Shown: piece by piece, positions 6,766-13,907 of the stretch | Numbering within the stretch: position 1 is the stretch's first letter | Layout of the letters: every line of letters begins with the position of its first letter | Origin: JBFAPK01 sp040676675 | GTDB taxonomy: Bacteria; Actinomycetota; Actinomycetes; Mycobacteriales; Micromonosporaceae | DNA: 29,153 nt | Assembly (NCBI RefSeq): GCF_040676675.1 | Contig: NZ_JBFAPK010000064.1 | Location: 1 to 29,153, forward strand | Direction of reading: 5' to 3' | Notes under the pieces: model-generated | Told to the model about the DNA's origin: nothing | Seen by the model: only the letters and a program-made list of their open reading frames with translations | Database searches by the model: none | Translations under genes and position numbers: made by a program

Positions 6766-7671
6766 TCAGGAGGCCGCCGTCCGGTAGTGGTACCGGCAGA
6801 GTTCGGTGAAGCCGGAGCGCTCGTACAGTCGCCGCGCGGCCGTGTTCCCGGGCTCGACCTGGAGGTACAGCTGCCCGGCGCCGTGCCGGGCGGCCCAGCG
6901 GGCGAGGGCCGCGAGCACCTGCCGCGCGGCGCCCCGGCCGCGCGCGTACGGGAGCGTGGCCATGCCGAAGATCCCGGCCCAGCCGGTCTCGTGTACCGCG
7001 CGGCCGACCGCCACGACCTCGTCCCCGTCCAGCGCCGAGACGTACGCGGCCGGCCGGTCGACCCGGGAGAGCAGGTCGCGGTCCGCCCCGGCGTCGGCCC
7101 CGCCGCCGTGTACGGCCAGCCACGCCGCGAACCACGCGTCGGTCGGCCGGTCGTCGAGCCGCAGCCGCGACTCCCCCGGCGGAAGCCGCGCGACGACCTC
7201 CGCGGCCGGCGCGGACTGCAGCGACATCGGGGACTCGACGCGGTAACCGCGTCCGGCGAGGATCGCGTCGAGGTCGGCCGGGCAGGCGCCCGGGGTGATC
7301 TGGAACCGGGCGGGCGCGGCCCGGACGGAGTAGAACTCCTCCGCCAGGCGGATCCGGCCCGGCAGCTCCGCCGGGCCGGCATCCGCATCCGGCAGCACGC
7401 CGGCCTCCCCGCGCGGCAGCACGCCAACATCCCCGTGCGGCAGCACGCCAACATCCCCGTGCGGCAGTACCGAGCTGGCCCACCAGGCGCTTCCGTCGCC
7501 GTGGCGCAGCCACCACCCACCGAGGCGTACGAGCGAGGTCACGGGAAGTGCCCGCGCCGCCCGTTCCTGCAACTCCCTGGCGAGTCCCGGCCCGCGGGGG
7601 GCCGTCGAGCAGGTGTCCCCGCCGGCCCCGCGGGTGCGGGTCGAATAAGGCGAGCGGGTACGCGCGGTCAT
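6766..7671 (-). CDS. GNAT-family N-acetyltransferase with an expanded repeat loop
   Basis: A 301-residue acetyltransferase using acetyl-CoA. The C-terminal GNAT fold has motif A YARGRGAARQVL (residues 242-253, RGRGAA pyrophosphate loop) and motif B NTAARRLYERSGF (276-288). An N-terminal GNAT-like half carries LVRLGGWWLRHGDG and EEFYSVRAAPARFQITPGACP, typical of the two-domain GNATs. Residues 68-99 are four tandem octapeptides, VLPHGDVG twice, then VLPRGEAG and VLPDADAG, an expansion of a loop that normally occurs once. The ATG overlaps the stop of the upstream regulator as ATGA, so translation is coupled. It is the last gene of a three-gene operon. Substrate unknown. Confidence 0.85.
   Translation of the reverse strand: MTARTRSPYSTRTRGAGGDTCSTAPRGPGLARELQERAARALPVTSLVRLGGWWLRHGDGSAWWASSVLPHGDVGVLPHGDVGVLPRGEAGVLPDADAGPAELPGRIRLAEEFYSVRAAPARFQITPGACPADLDAILAGRGYRVESPMSLQSAPAAEVVARLPPGESRLRLDDRPTDAWFAAWLAVHGGGADAGADRDLLSRVDRPAAYVSALDGDEVVAVGRAVHETGWAGIFGMATLPYARGRGAARQVLAALARWAARHGAGQLYLQVEPGNTAARRLYERSGFTELCRYHYRTAAS
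7390..7461. repeat. 24-bp minisatellite, three units, in the GNAT gene
   Basis: Units start at 7390, 7414 and 7438, each beginning CGGCAGCACGCC; the last two are identical over all 24 bases. A diverged fourth partial copy begins at 7462. They encode the in-frame octapeptide repeat of the acetyltransferase. Confidence 0.95.
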
Positions 7672-8030
7672 CGGTCCTCCCGGGTGTCGGTGGTCTCGAC
7701 CCGCGCGATGAGCAGCTTCAGCCGCCCGATCTCCTCGGCGAGCGCGGTGCGGCCGGCGGCCGTGAGCGTGATCCAGGTACGGCCGCGCTTACCGGCGTAC
7801 CCCTTCTCGATCTCTATGAGACCGGCCGTCTCCAGCACGCCGAGGTGCTGGGAGAGGTTGCCGGCGGTCAGCCGCAGTTGGGTACGCAGGTAGCCGAACT
7901 CGACCCGGCGGGCCTCGTGCGCGATGGTGAGGATGCCCAACCGGACCCGCTGGTGCACCACGTCGTCCAGGCCGGTGACCGGATGGGCGGGCGGCGTGTG
8001 CGGGTCCGAGGTCCCGGTCTCGGCGGTCAC
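7668..8030 (-). CDS. Winged-helix transcriptional regulator (HTH_34/ArsR-like)
   Basis: The protein has 120 residues from GTG 8030. The core VRLGILTIAHEARRVEFGYL, RLTAGNLSQHLGVLETAGLI and EIEKGYAGKRGRTWITLT is the helix-turn-helix plus wing of the PF13601-type winged-helix regulators. These are usually cytoplasmic dimers paired with membrane proteins. The GTG overlaps the stop of the upstream membrane protein (GTGA) and its own stop overlaps the GNAT ATG (ATGA). All three genes are therefore tightly coupled. It is the natural candidate to bind the 29-bp palindrome at 8721-8749 (inference). No cysteine metal site was seen. Confidence 0.87.
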   Translation of the reverse strand: MTAETGTSDPHTPPAHPVTGLDDVVHQRVRLGILTIAHEARRVEFGYLRTQLRLTAGNLSQHLGVLETAGLIEIEKGYAGKRGRTWITLTAAGRTALAEEIGRLKLLIARVETTDTREDR

Positions 8031-8719
8031 CGGTGCCGCCGATCGGCCAGCCGGAAGCCGATCGCGCCGAGCAGCAGCAGAGCGCCGCTGACGAGCTGCG
8101 GCAGCGCCATCTCCGCTCGGAGTCCCCACTGGAACGGTCCGAAGCCGGTGTTCATCGGCAGCACCAGCAGCACCATCGCCAGGTAGGCGAGGGTGAACAG
8201 CAGCAGCGCGACGTTGCGTTCCAGCCAGGCCAGCACCAGCAGCGCGACCCCGATCATGCCCCACGGCATGACCAGCCGGTCCAGCACGAGTCCCCAGTAC
8301 GGAAGCGGGTGGTCCGGCACCGGGTGCTCCGAGAGGTACAGGGCCACCGCCAGCCATGCGGCGGGGAAGACGACGGTCGTCGCGGCACCGGTGATCGCGT
8401 ACGGCAGCACCCGGGCGCCCAGCCCCCGCGCCCGGGCGGCACGCACGTAGCAGACGGCGATCGCCGCGTACGCCAGCGGTAGCGCCGGCGGCCAGTAGTA
8501 CAACATGCCCCGACGCGCGAACTGGCAGCCGCCGTCGGGCAGGCAGTCGACCCTCATGCCGAGCCAGTCGAACGGGATCCCGGCGAGCGTCACCGCGGCC
8601 AGCACCAGCAGCGCGACCCAGGTGAGCCGCTGGTCGAGACGCACCCGGTGGGCGAGGAAGCGCACGTCGGACAGCAGCCGGCGGGGATCGCCGCCGGCGG
8701 GCACCGAATCAGTGGTCAT
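8027..8719 (-). CDS. Six-TM membrane protein of unknown function
   Basis: A 230-residue integral membrane protein with about six hydrophobic helices, including LTWVALLVLAAVTLAGIPF, MLYYWPPALPLAYAAIAVCY, a Pro-rich VVFPAAWLAVALYL and VALLLFTLAYLAMVLLVL. It is not assigned to a named transporter family. A short acidic/basic N-terminus precedes the first helix; a loop holds two Cys (DCLPDGGCQ). It is first in the operon with the winged-helix regulator and GNAT; such membrane-protein/regulator pairs are common in actinomycetes. ATG 8719 lies directly beside the operator palindrome. No good ribosome-binding site is visible (weak GGAAA). Confidence 0.8.
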   Translation of the reverse strand: MTTDSVPAGGDPRRLLSDVRFLAHRVRLDQRLTWVALLVLAAVTLAGIPFDWLGMRVDCLPDGGCQFARRGMLYYWPPALPLAYAAIAVCYVRAARARGLGARVLPYAITGAATTVVFPAAWLAVALYLSEHPVPDHPLPYWGLVLDRLVMPWGMIGVALLVLAWLERNVALLLFTLAYLAMVLLVLPMNTGFGPFQWGLRAEMALPQLVSGALLLLGAIGFRLADRRHR

Positions 8720-8720
8720 G

Positions 8721-8749
8721 CCAACAGGTTTCCATAACAAACCTATTGG
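8721..8749. promoter_or_regulatory. 29-bp near-perfect operator palindrome
   Basis: CCAA-C-AGGTTT (8721-8731), seven bases, then AAACCT-A-TTGG (8739-8749). Ten of eleven positions in the arms pair. It touches the start codon of the membrane protein on one side and lies in the divergent gap toward the lectin gene. A minus-strand promoter may overlap it (TTATGG as -10, TTGCTA as -35, 18-bp spacing). Its AT content stands out from its surroundings. Confidence 0.7.
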
Positions 8750-8829
8750 CGCTAGTAGCAATTTGGACGCGCGGGCGGGCATCGCCGCGCGCACGCACGC
8801 CCTCGACGGAAGGCCACAAGGGACGGACA

Positions 8830-9156
8830 TTGCCGGCGAGTGAACGGAAACCCGTCGCGTCACCGGCCCAGGCCGCCACCCACTACTGGGTCTGGAACTA
8901 CAAGAGCGGCTACTGCATGTCCGTCGAGGGCGGCGGCAGCACCGCCAACGGCGCCGAGATCATCCAGTGGAGCTGCAACGGCGGACCGGAGCAGAACTGG
9001 TACGAGGACAACGGCTACCTGGTCAACGGCAAGAGCGACGTGGTCTCCGTCTCGGGCGGGGGCAGCACCGCCGAGGGCGCCAAGCTGGTCCAGTGGGGCA
9101 AGAACGGCGGCTCCGAGCAGGGCTGGCACTTCGACGCGAAGTTCATCGACGCCTGA
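8830..9156 (+). CDS. Ricin-type beta-trefoil lectin, short, apparently without signal peptide
   Basis: About 108 residues from a TTG at 8830 (AAGGGACGG upstream); the start is uncertain. Two ricin-B repeats are visible, each with GGGST(A) and a Q-x-W: IIQWSCNGGPEQNW and LVQWGKNGGSEQGW. These domains bind galactose-type sugars and are normally secreted or fused to glycosidases. Before the lectin stands SPAQAATHYWVW, which looks like the cleavage end (AQA-A) of a signal peptide, yet no hydrophobic core precedes it in any frame. The protein also stops before a third trefoil repeat would be complete. It may be a decaying secreted lectin or a real cytoplasmic mini-lectin. Confidence 0.6.
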   Translation: MPASERKPVASPAQAATHYWVWNYKSGYCMSVEGGGSTANGAEIIQWSCNGGPEQNWYEDNGYLVNGKSDVVSVSGGGSTAEGAKLVQWGKNGGSEQGWHFDAKFIDA

Positions 9157-9222
9157 TCGTCCGCCTCCACGACCGCCCCGAACCCGGGGCGGTACGAGGT
9201 CGGGAAAGAAGCCGGTAGGCGC

Positions 9223-9264
9223 GGGCGGGCGGGTGACGGCGACGACGTCGTCACCCGCCCGCCC
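9223..9264. terminator. Hairpin with 16-bp perfect stem
   Basis: GGGCGGGCGGGTGACG (9223-9238) pairs perfectly with 9249-9264 across a 10-base loop. It sits between the convergent lectin and SUKH genes; no U-tract follows. Probably a bidirectional terminator. Confidence 0.7.
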
Positions 9265-9266
9265 CC

Positions 9267-9310
9267 TGCGGCGGGCACCCCGGTGCGGCGGGCACCCCGG
9301 TGCGGCGGGC
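9267..9310. repeat. 17-bp tandem repeat, 2.6 units
   Basis: TGCGGCGGGCACCCCGG at 9267 and 9284, with a 10-base partial third copy at 9301. Non-coding gap. Confidence 0.9.
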
Positions 9311-9374
9311 GGTCAGGCATCCGCGGGCGGCCAGCGGCCAGCGCGGCGCGCCGCTCAGGGTTCGGCGAGCCCGC

Positions 9375-9923
9375 TCACGGGGCGATGTCGCCTCCGCCCA
9401 GCTGGTGCAGCGCGATCGACCACCAGTCCTCGGCCAGTTCGAACGAGAAGGGGTCGATGCCCACGAGGGTGTTCCTCAGCTCGTCGAGGGACTTCTCCCG
9501 GATGCCCGGATCGCCGGCCACCCGGACCCGGTGCCGCTCGATCAGGTACAGGAACTCCACGAACTCGGCCAGGTTGTTGTTCACCACCTCGCCCCGCGGT
9601 TCGACCGCGCTCAGCTCGGCCAGCGTCACGAACCCCTCGTACGCGCTCAGCGAGAAGCGCATTCCGGCGTCTCCGGGCGGCCCGCCGATGATCACCTCTC
9701 GGTGCGGCCTGCCGTCCTTGCGGGTGACGTCGATGACCCTGAGGAACTCCGGCCCACCCACGACCTCGGTGGTGAAGTACGGCGAGCCGTAGCGGGGCAG
9801 CCCCACCGCCGCCAGCGTCTCGGCGTCCGCCGGCCCCAGCGAGAGGCCGTCGACGACGGATCGCGGCACGGTGACGACGTTCTCGGCGCCGTACAACTCC
9901 ACCATGTCCTGATGCGTGGGCAT
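9375..9923 (-). CDS. SUKH-4-like immunity protein
   Basis: The protein has 182 residues from ATG 9923 (AGAGGAAA just upstream). It begins MPTHQDMVELYGAENVVTVP. The features resemble the SUKH-4 branch of the SMI1/KNR4 superfamily: AVGLPRYGSPYF near residue 40, the central VVNNNLAEFVEFLYLIERHR, and a C-terminal LDELRNTLVGIDPFSF with WWSIALHQL. SUKH proteins neutralise nuclease or deaminase polymorphic toxins by direct binding in the cytoplasm (family knowledge). No toxin, WXG100, or secretion gene is nearby, so it is an orphan. The long open stretch upstream of the ATG is Arg/Pro-rich and looks non-coding. Confidence 0.72.
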   Translation of the reverse strand: MPTHQDMVELYGAENVVTVPRSVVDGLSLGPADAETLAAVGLPRYGSPYFTTEVVGGPEFLRVIDVTRKDGRPHREVIIGGPPGDAGMRFSLSAYEGFVTLAELSAVEPRGEVVNNNLAEFVEFLYLIERHRVRVAGDPGIREKSLDELRNTLVGIDPFSFELAEDWWSIALHQLGGGDIAP

Positions 9924-10320
9924 TTTCCTCTTCTCGTCGATCCTCTTCGGCCCGCCGGCCCGGGGGTGACCGCCCCGCTCCGGCAACCACGGCCGCGTCC
10001 ACCATCGCCGTCGAGGCGGGTCGGGCCGCGACGTCGACGACCGTCGAAGTGGGCGAAGACGTCGCAACACGGTACGGGTAGCTCCGCACGCGCGAGCCGG
10101 CGGGGCCGGCGTACGGCGCGGCCACCGCGTGACCACCCCCTCCGGTGATCGCGCGGTGGCCGCCCGTGCCCTCGACGTGCTGCCCGACCGGGCCGCTACT
10201 GCTGGCCCCGCCGGCCTCCTTCGCGCCCCGGACACCTGCCGCGACCGGTCACCGGACGGTGGGGACGCGCCCCCGCTCCGCTCCCGTACCGTCCGGACCC
10301 GCCGCGGGCCGGCCAGTGAC
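9924..10320. other. Intergenic gap between SUKH and DUF2690 genes
   Basis: No gene supported. It holds two hairpins: 10-bp arms GGCCACCGCG (10120-10129) with 10152-10161, and the DUF2690 terminator at 10252-10296. The SUKH promoter must lie here but no clear -35/-10 pair was found. Confidence 0.6.
10252..10296 (-). terminator. Terminator-like hairpin after the DUF2690 gene
   Basis: CCGGACGGT (10252-10260) pairs with ACCGTCCGG (10288-10296), starting 25 bases past the stop codon of the minus-strand gene. Confidence 0.55.
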
Positions 10321-10827
10321 TCAGAACCAGTCGCCGTAGTAGGTACCGGTGTTGGAGACCGCCACGATGCGGCTCAGGTAGCCGGACGAGTACATGTTCG
10401 ACCAGCCGGTGTCGCCCCGCCAGGTCACGTACTGCCGGACGTTCCCGCCGGGCAGCCTGGTCTCCAGGTAGGCCGAGAAGGACCAGGCGTTGCCCGAGAC
10501 GTAGGTGGCGCGGACCCAGACCGCCCGGCACGTCGGGGAGTACCGGTGCTCGACCAGGTATCCGACGTAGATCCAGTCGTCGAAGTTGGCGGCACCGGTG
10601 GAGCAGCCTGTCGCCTGCGGGTCCTGGTAGTTGCACGAGTTGCCGGAACAGGTGGCCAGTGCGCTCGCCGGCGCCTCCTGCGCCCCCGCCGTCTCCGTCG
10701 ACGGCTCCGCCGCGGCGACACCGGCGTTCAGCACGCCGGCCGCCAGGACGAGCGCGATGAGCAGCAGGCGCCGGCCGGTCCTCGAGGACGTGGGCGAACC
10801 GGACCCGGTCCGCGTTTTCGCGCGCAT
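10321..10827 (-). CDS. Secreted DUF2690 protein
   Basis: The protein has 168 residues from ATG 10827. The N-terminus RTGRRLLLIALVLAAGV followed by GVAAAEPS is a Sec signal peptide with cleavage near AAA-E. The mature part starts with Cys-rich DUF2690 features: CSGNSCNYQDPQATGCS and YSPTCRAVWVRA, where four conserved Cys likely form two disulfides. The second half (YLETRLPGGNVRQYVTW and SNMYSSGYLS) is Tyr/Trp-rich. Function of the family is unknown; members are exported by actinomycetes. GGAGGG 12 bases upstream is the likely ribosome-binding site; an in-frame upstream ATG (MSSDQTD) is possible but would bury the signal peptide. Confidence 0.8.
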   Translation of the reverse strand: MRAKTRTGSGSPTSSRTGRRLLLIALVLAAGVLNAGVAAAEPSTETAGAQEAPASALATCSGNSCNYQDPQATGCSTGAANFDDWIYVGYLVEHRYSPTCRAVWVRATYVSGNAWSFSAYLETRLPGGNVRQYVTWRGDTGWSNMYSSGYLSRIVAVSNTGTYYGDWF

Positions 10828-10936
10828 TTCTTCGTACCCTCCGCTGGGATCGGTTTGATCGGATGACATTTCCCGAACCGGGCCCGCTCGGACCGGTTTC
10901 CTCGGATTACCGGCACGCGGGCGCCTGGAGATTCCC

Positions 10937-10981
10937 GGGCGCGGAATCCGGCGGATGGAGGTCCGCCGCAATTCCGCGCCC
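10937..10981 (-). terminator. Two-storey hairpin after the SH3b-like gene
   Basis: GGGCGCGGAAT (10937-10947) pairs with ATTCCGCGCCC (10971-10981). Inside it CGGCGGA (10949-10955) pairs with TCCGCCG (10962-10968). It begins 28 bases past the stop at 11009. Confidence 0.65.
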
Positions 10982-11008
10982 GCCCCCGTTCCAAATGGTC
11001 CGGACGGG

Positions 11009-11365
11009 TCAGTCGCAGCCGTAGTAGATCAACGACGTGGAGACCCAACCGTCGACGCCGGTGGTGAAGTTGTGGATGTGGGCGAAGCCGTTCGCCACCT
11101 CCTGGCAGTACCAGCCGGCGACGTGCGAGCTGTAGCCGAGCCCCAGCACCGTGCAGGACGTGCTGGCGCAGGCGCGGATCCGGACTCCCTCCCCGCGCCA
11201 GATCACGAATCCGCTGGCGTCGGCGGGATCCTGGGCCACCGTCGCGTTCGTCGCCGCGGCGGCCGTCGCCGGGGCAGCGGCGGCCACGGCGGTCGCGGCG
11301 GCCGCCGCCAGGCCGAGGGCGACGGCGGCGCCACGCAGTCCCGTCACGCTGGTCGAGATGCTCAC
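11009..11365 (-). CDS. Small secreted SH3b-like protein
   Basis: 118 residues from GTG 11365, with AAGGAGAG nine bases upstream. A Sec signal peptide (GLRGAAVALGLAAAAATAVA, then AAAAPATAAAA) precedes a compact domain: GVRIRACASTSCTVLGLGYS, AGWYCQEV, HNFTTGVDGWVSTSLIYYGC. VRIRxCASTSCTVLG and the closing GWVSxSLI are typical bacterial SH3-like secreted proteins; four Cys probably make two disulfides. These domains bind cell-wall peptides in some families, but the target here is unknown. It is divergent from the DUF5937 regulator and is not convergent with anything; the DUF2690 gene follows on the same strand after a hairpin. Confidence 0.78.
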   Translation of the reverse strand: MSISTSVTGLRGAAVALGLAAAAATAVAAAAPATAAAATNATVAQDPADASGFVIWRGEGVRIRACASTSCTVLGLGYSSHVAGWYCQEVANGFAHIHNFTTGVDGWVSTSLIYYGCD

Positions 11366-11703
11366 GGTTCTCTCTCCTTGTTACGTGTCGCCAGGGCCGA
11401 TGGCGACGGTCGGGTGGCGGTGGAAAACCGCCGGATCCTGCGGTGCGGCCCGCCGGCGTCACGTTCGTTCGCGCCGAACTCCACCGGCTTCAGGCTCGCC
11501 CGCGGGCCGCCCCGCCCGCGACGCCTTTCGACCCAGCCGCAAACCCCGCCGTCAATGCCCGCGCCGCGTTCCCGGCTTTCGGGCGCCCGGCTTTCGATCG
11601 GGAATGAGACACGTCGCATGGCCGACCGAAACCGGCGCCGAACCGGGTTGCGATCGATCCTGGACGCGGACCAGGCTGATACCCGACGGTCAGGGGGAGG
11701 CCC
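11366..11703. promoter_or_regulatory. Divergent regulatory gap with paired direct repeat
   Basis: No gene supported. CCCGGCTTTCG occurs twice (11571-11581 and 11586-11596), spaced by 15 bp, with a related CGCCTTTCG nearby at about 11522. The gap serves the SH3b-like gene and the ArsR/DUF5937 gene; the repeats are candidate operator sites. Confidence 0.4.
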
Positions 11704-12720
11704 GTGGTGATCCGAATCCATTTCACCGAAGGTGATCTGGTCCGATTCCGCCTGGCGAGCGGACCCGATCCGATGTGGGAGACGCTGCTCAGCCTGCACC
11801 TGCTCCAGGACCGGACCGGCGGACCGGCGTTCCAGCGCTGGCGGCAGGCGGTACGCCGGCGCCTCTCGCCGAAGGTGCGACCGCTGCTCGAACTCACCCC
11901 GCCGTACGGGTACTCGCCGGACTTCCTCACCCCGACCGACGGCGCCGAGGGGCTGGACGCCGGGATCGAGGCGCTGCTCGCCACCCCGCGCCGCCGGCTC
12001 CGCACCGACCTGCGGCACTTCGCCGCGTACCGTCCCGTGTCGAGCTGGACCAGGTCGCTGGCCGACGGCGAGCGCGAGAGCCTGCGACTGCTCGCCACGA
12101 CCGTGCGGGAGTACCACCGGGTGGCGGTGGCGCCGTACTGGACGCGGATCCAGGCGGCCACCGGCGCCGAGCGGGTGGCCAGCACCCGGATGATGGCGAC
12201 GGCCGGCATCGAGGGCATGATCCGCTCGCTCCACCCCGACCTGCGATGGCGGCCACCCGTGCTGGAGGTGCACGGCTTCCGGGTCACCCGGGACGTGCAC
12301 CTCGACGGCCGGGGGCTGAGCCTCATCCCCTCGTTCTTCTGCTGGGAGCAGCCGACGCTGCTGCGCGACCCCGAGCTGCGGCCGGTGCTCGTCTATCCGG
12401 TGGCGGACCGCCTCGGTCCGGTCGGGGAGGCGGGCACCGACCAGATCTGGACGCCCGAGGCTCCGCTGGTCGCCCTGCTCGGGCCGACCCGGGCCGCCGT
12501 CCTGGAGGCCGTCGACGCGGGCTGCACCACCACCGAGTTGGCGCAGCGGGTCGGGGTCTCGCTCGCCACCGCCAGCCGGCACGCGACCGTACTGCGCGAC
12601 GCCGGACTGATCAGCACCCGGCGGCTGGGCGGGTCGGTACTGCACAGCCTGCGCCCGCTCGGCGCGGAGATGCTCGCCTCGGCCCGCTCCGGCTCCCGGA
12701 CCGCCGCCGGCCGCCCCTGA
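11704..12720 (+). CDS. ArsR/DUF5937-type transcriptional regulator
   Basis: A 338-residue protein of the long actinobacterial ArsR family. The N-terminal DUF5937 part starts MVIRIHFTEGDLVRFRLASG and includes PDPMWETLLSLHLL. The C-terminal winged helix-turn-helix (about 258-325) is RAAVLEAVDAGCTTTELAQR, VGVSLATASRHATVLRDAGL and ISTRRLGGSVLHSLRPLGA. The start GTG 11704 is preceded by AGGGGGAGG at ideal spacing. Family members are presumed cytoplasmic repressors or activators whose ligands are unknown. It is divergent from the secreted SH3b-like gene and converges with the TPR remnant, one base apart. Confidence 0.87.
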   Translation: MVIRIHFTEGDLVRFRLASGPDPMWETLLSLHLLQDRTGGPAFQRWRQAVRRRLSPKVRPLLELTPPYGYSPDFLTPTDGAEGLDAGIEALLATPRRRLRTDLRHFAAYRPVSSWTRSLADGERESLRLLATTVREYHRVAVAPYWTRIQAATGAERVASTRMMATAGIEGMIRSLHPDLRWRPPVLEVHGFRVTRDVHLDGRGLSLIPSFFCWEQPTLLRDPELRPVLVYPVADRLGPVGEAGTDQIWTPEAPLVALLGPTRAAVLEAVDAGCTTTELAQRVGVSLATASRHATVLRDAGLISTRRLGGSVLHSLRPLGAEMLASARSGSRTAAGRP

Positions 12721-12721
12721 G

Positions 12722-13111
12722 TCAGCCGGTCTCGACGAGCCGGCGGCGGACCCGCTCGGCGTCCGGGTGGCCGAGGTCGTCGAGGATGCGCAGCGCCGCC
12801 TGCCAACTGCGTCGGGCCTGCGCCGCCTCGCCCGCGTCCAGCAACGCGTCGGCCAGGTGGCCGAGCGGGTCCGCCTCGTAGTAGCGGTCCCGGAACTCGC
12901 GGTAGAGCGCGAGCGCGTGCCGGTACGACGGTACGGCCTCGGCGGGGCGGCCGGCGCGGTGCTGCGCGTACCCGAGCGTGTCCCAGGTGGCCGCCTCGCC
13001 GTGCCGGCCGTCGAACTCGCGCAGCAGCGCCAGCCCCTGCCGGCACGCCTCGATCGCCTCGCTGTGGTCGCCGAGCTGCGCGCGGTACCAGCCGATCGCG
13101 TTGTGCGCCAT
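12722..13111 (-). pseudogene. TPR C-terminal remnant of a SARP/AfsR-like regulator
   Basis: 129 residues from ATG 13111, made of TPR helices: NAIGWYRAQLGDHSEAIEAC, TLGYAQHRAGRPAEAVPSYR, HLADALLDAGEAAQARRSWQ and ILDDLGHPDAERVRRRL. Such TPRs end SARP/AfsR and LuxR-type regulators with NB-ARC domains. The same frame stays coding-like above the ATG (GDRLVEAYRQLGQ, to about 13170), so the ATG is internal to an older gene. Homology then ends just before the TetR stop, and no winged helix or NB-ARC part is present. It is most likely a truncated remnant. Confidence 0.65.
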
Positions 13112-13199
13112 CGCCTGGCCGAGCTGACGGTACGCCTCGACGAGGCGGTCGCCCGGGCGCGCTCGCTGGCCTGACGACCGGCGGGCGGACCGACCGGGG

Positions 13200-13907
13200 T
13201 CAGGAACGGCCCAGGCGGTCCAGCAGCTCGCCGAGGAGCGCGTGTTCCCCGGCGGTGAGCCCGGTCGGATCCTGCTCCAGCAGGGTCCGCAGCGCCAGCG
13301 CGGTGCTGGCGCGGGTCGCCGCCGGGGACTCGCCGCGCGCGGTGGTGTCGAGGACGCCGGCGAGCGCGGCCTCCCGTACCCGGTCCGAGAGGCCCGGGTC
13401 GCGCGCCGCCTCCGGTTGCGTGATCAGGCTGAGCGTGACGCCGACGTTGGCCGCGAGGAGCTGCTCGGCCGCGTCGTCGACCGGTACCCGCAGCAGCCCC
13501 TGGCGGGCGGCGGCGCCCAGCAGGTCCCGCAACATGGCGTGGGCGGGCGCGGTGATGGCGCAGGGCCGGCCGGGCTCGACCCGTCCGTAGAGCAGGGCGT
13601 AGAAGCTCGGATGTTCCAGCCCGAACCGGACATGCGCATCCCAGCCCTGGCGGATGTCGTCCAGCGCGTCCCGGGTGCCGCCCGAGGGCCGCGGGGAATG
13701 GACGTACTGGCTGAAGCCGTGGTTGATCACCGCGTCGATCAGCCCCTGCTTGCTGCCGAAGTGGTGGTACAGCGTCGGCGCCTGCACCCCGGCGCGCTCG
13801 CAGACCGCCCGGGTCGACAGGTCACGCTCGCCGGAGCTGTCCATCAGCTCGGCGGCGGCCAGGAGGAGACGGTCTCGGGCGCTGCCGCTCAACGCGCGAC
13901 GTGGCAT
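13200..13907 (-). CDS. TetR-family transcriptional repressor
   Basis: 235 residues from ATG 13907 (an in-frame ATG at 13925 would add MSYHSA). The helix-turn-helix is LSTRAVCERAGVQAPTLYHH followed by FGSKQGLIDAVI, typical TetR with YHHF. The ligand-binding domain is of the TetR_C type with AHVRFGLEHPSFYALLY. It is divergent from the SnoaL-like/SDR pair, and its ATG lies inside the first of two perfect palindromes. It therefore almost surely represses itself and the pair; the inducer would probably be a small lipophilic substrate of the SDR (inference). Confidence 0.9.
   Translation of the reverse strand: MPRRALSGSARDRLLLAAAELMDSSGERDLSTRAVCERAGVQAPTLYHHFGSKQGLIDAVINHGFSQYVHSPRPSGGTRDALDDIRQGWDAHVRFGLEHPSFYALLYGRVEPGRPCAITAPAHAMLRDLLGAAARQGLLRVPVDDAAEQLLAANVGVTLSLITQPEAARDPGLSDRVREAALAGVLDTTARGESPAATRASTALALRTLLEQDPTGLTAGEHALLGELLDRLGRS

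Noticed and set aside
7390..7461. CRISPR-like array
   Set aside because: Units are directly adjacent with no unique spacers and keep the GNAT reading frame, so they are a coding minisatellite.
10129..10866. Plus-strand frame opposite the DUF2690 gene
   Set aside because: Antisense shadow with no start site or domain; the minus strand has a signal peptide and conserved cysteines.
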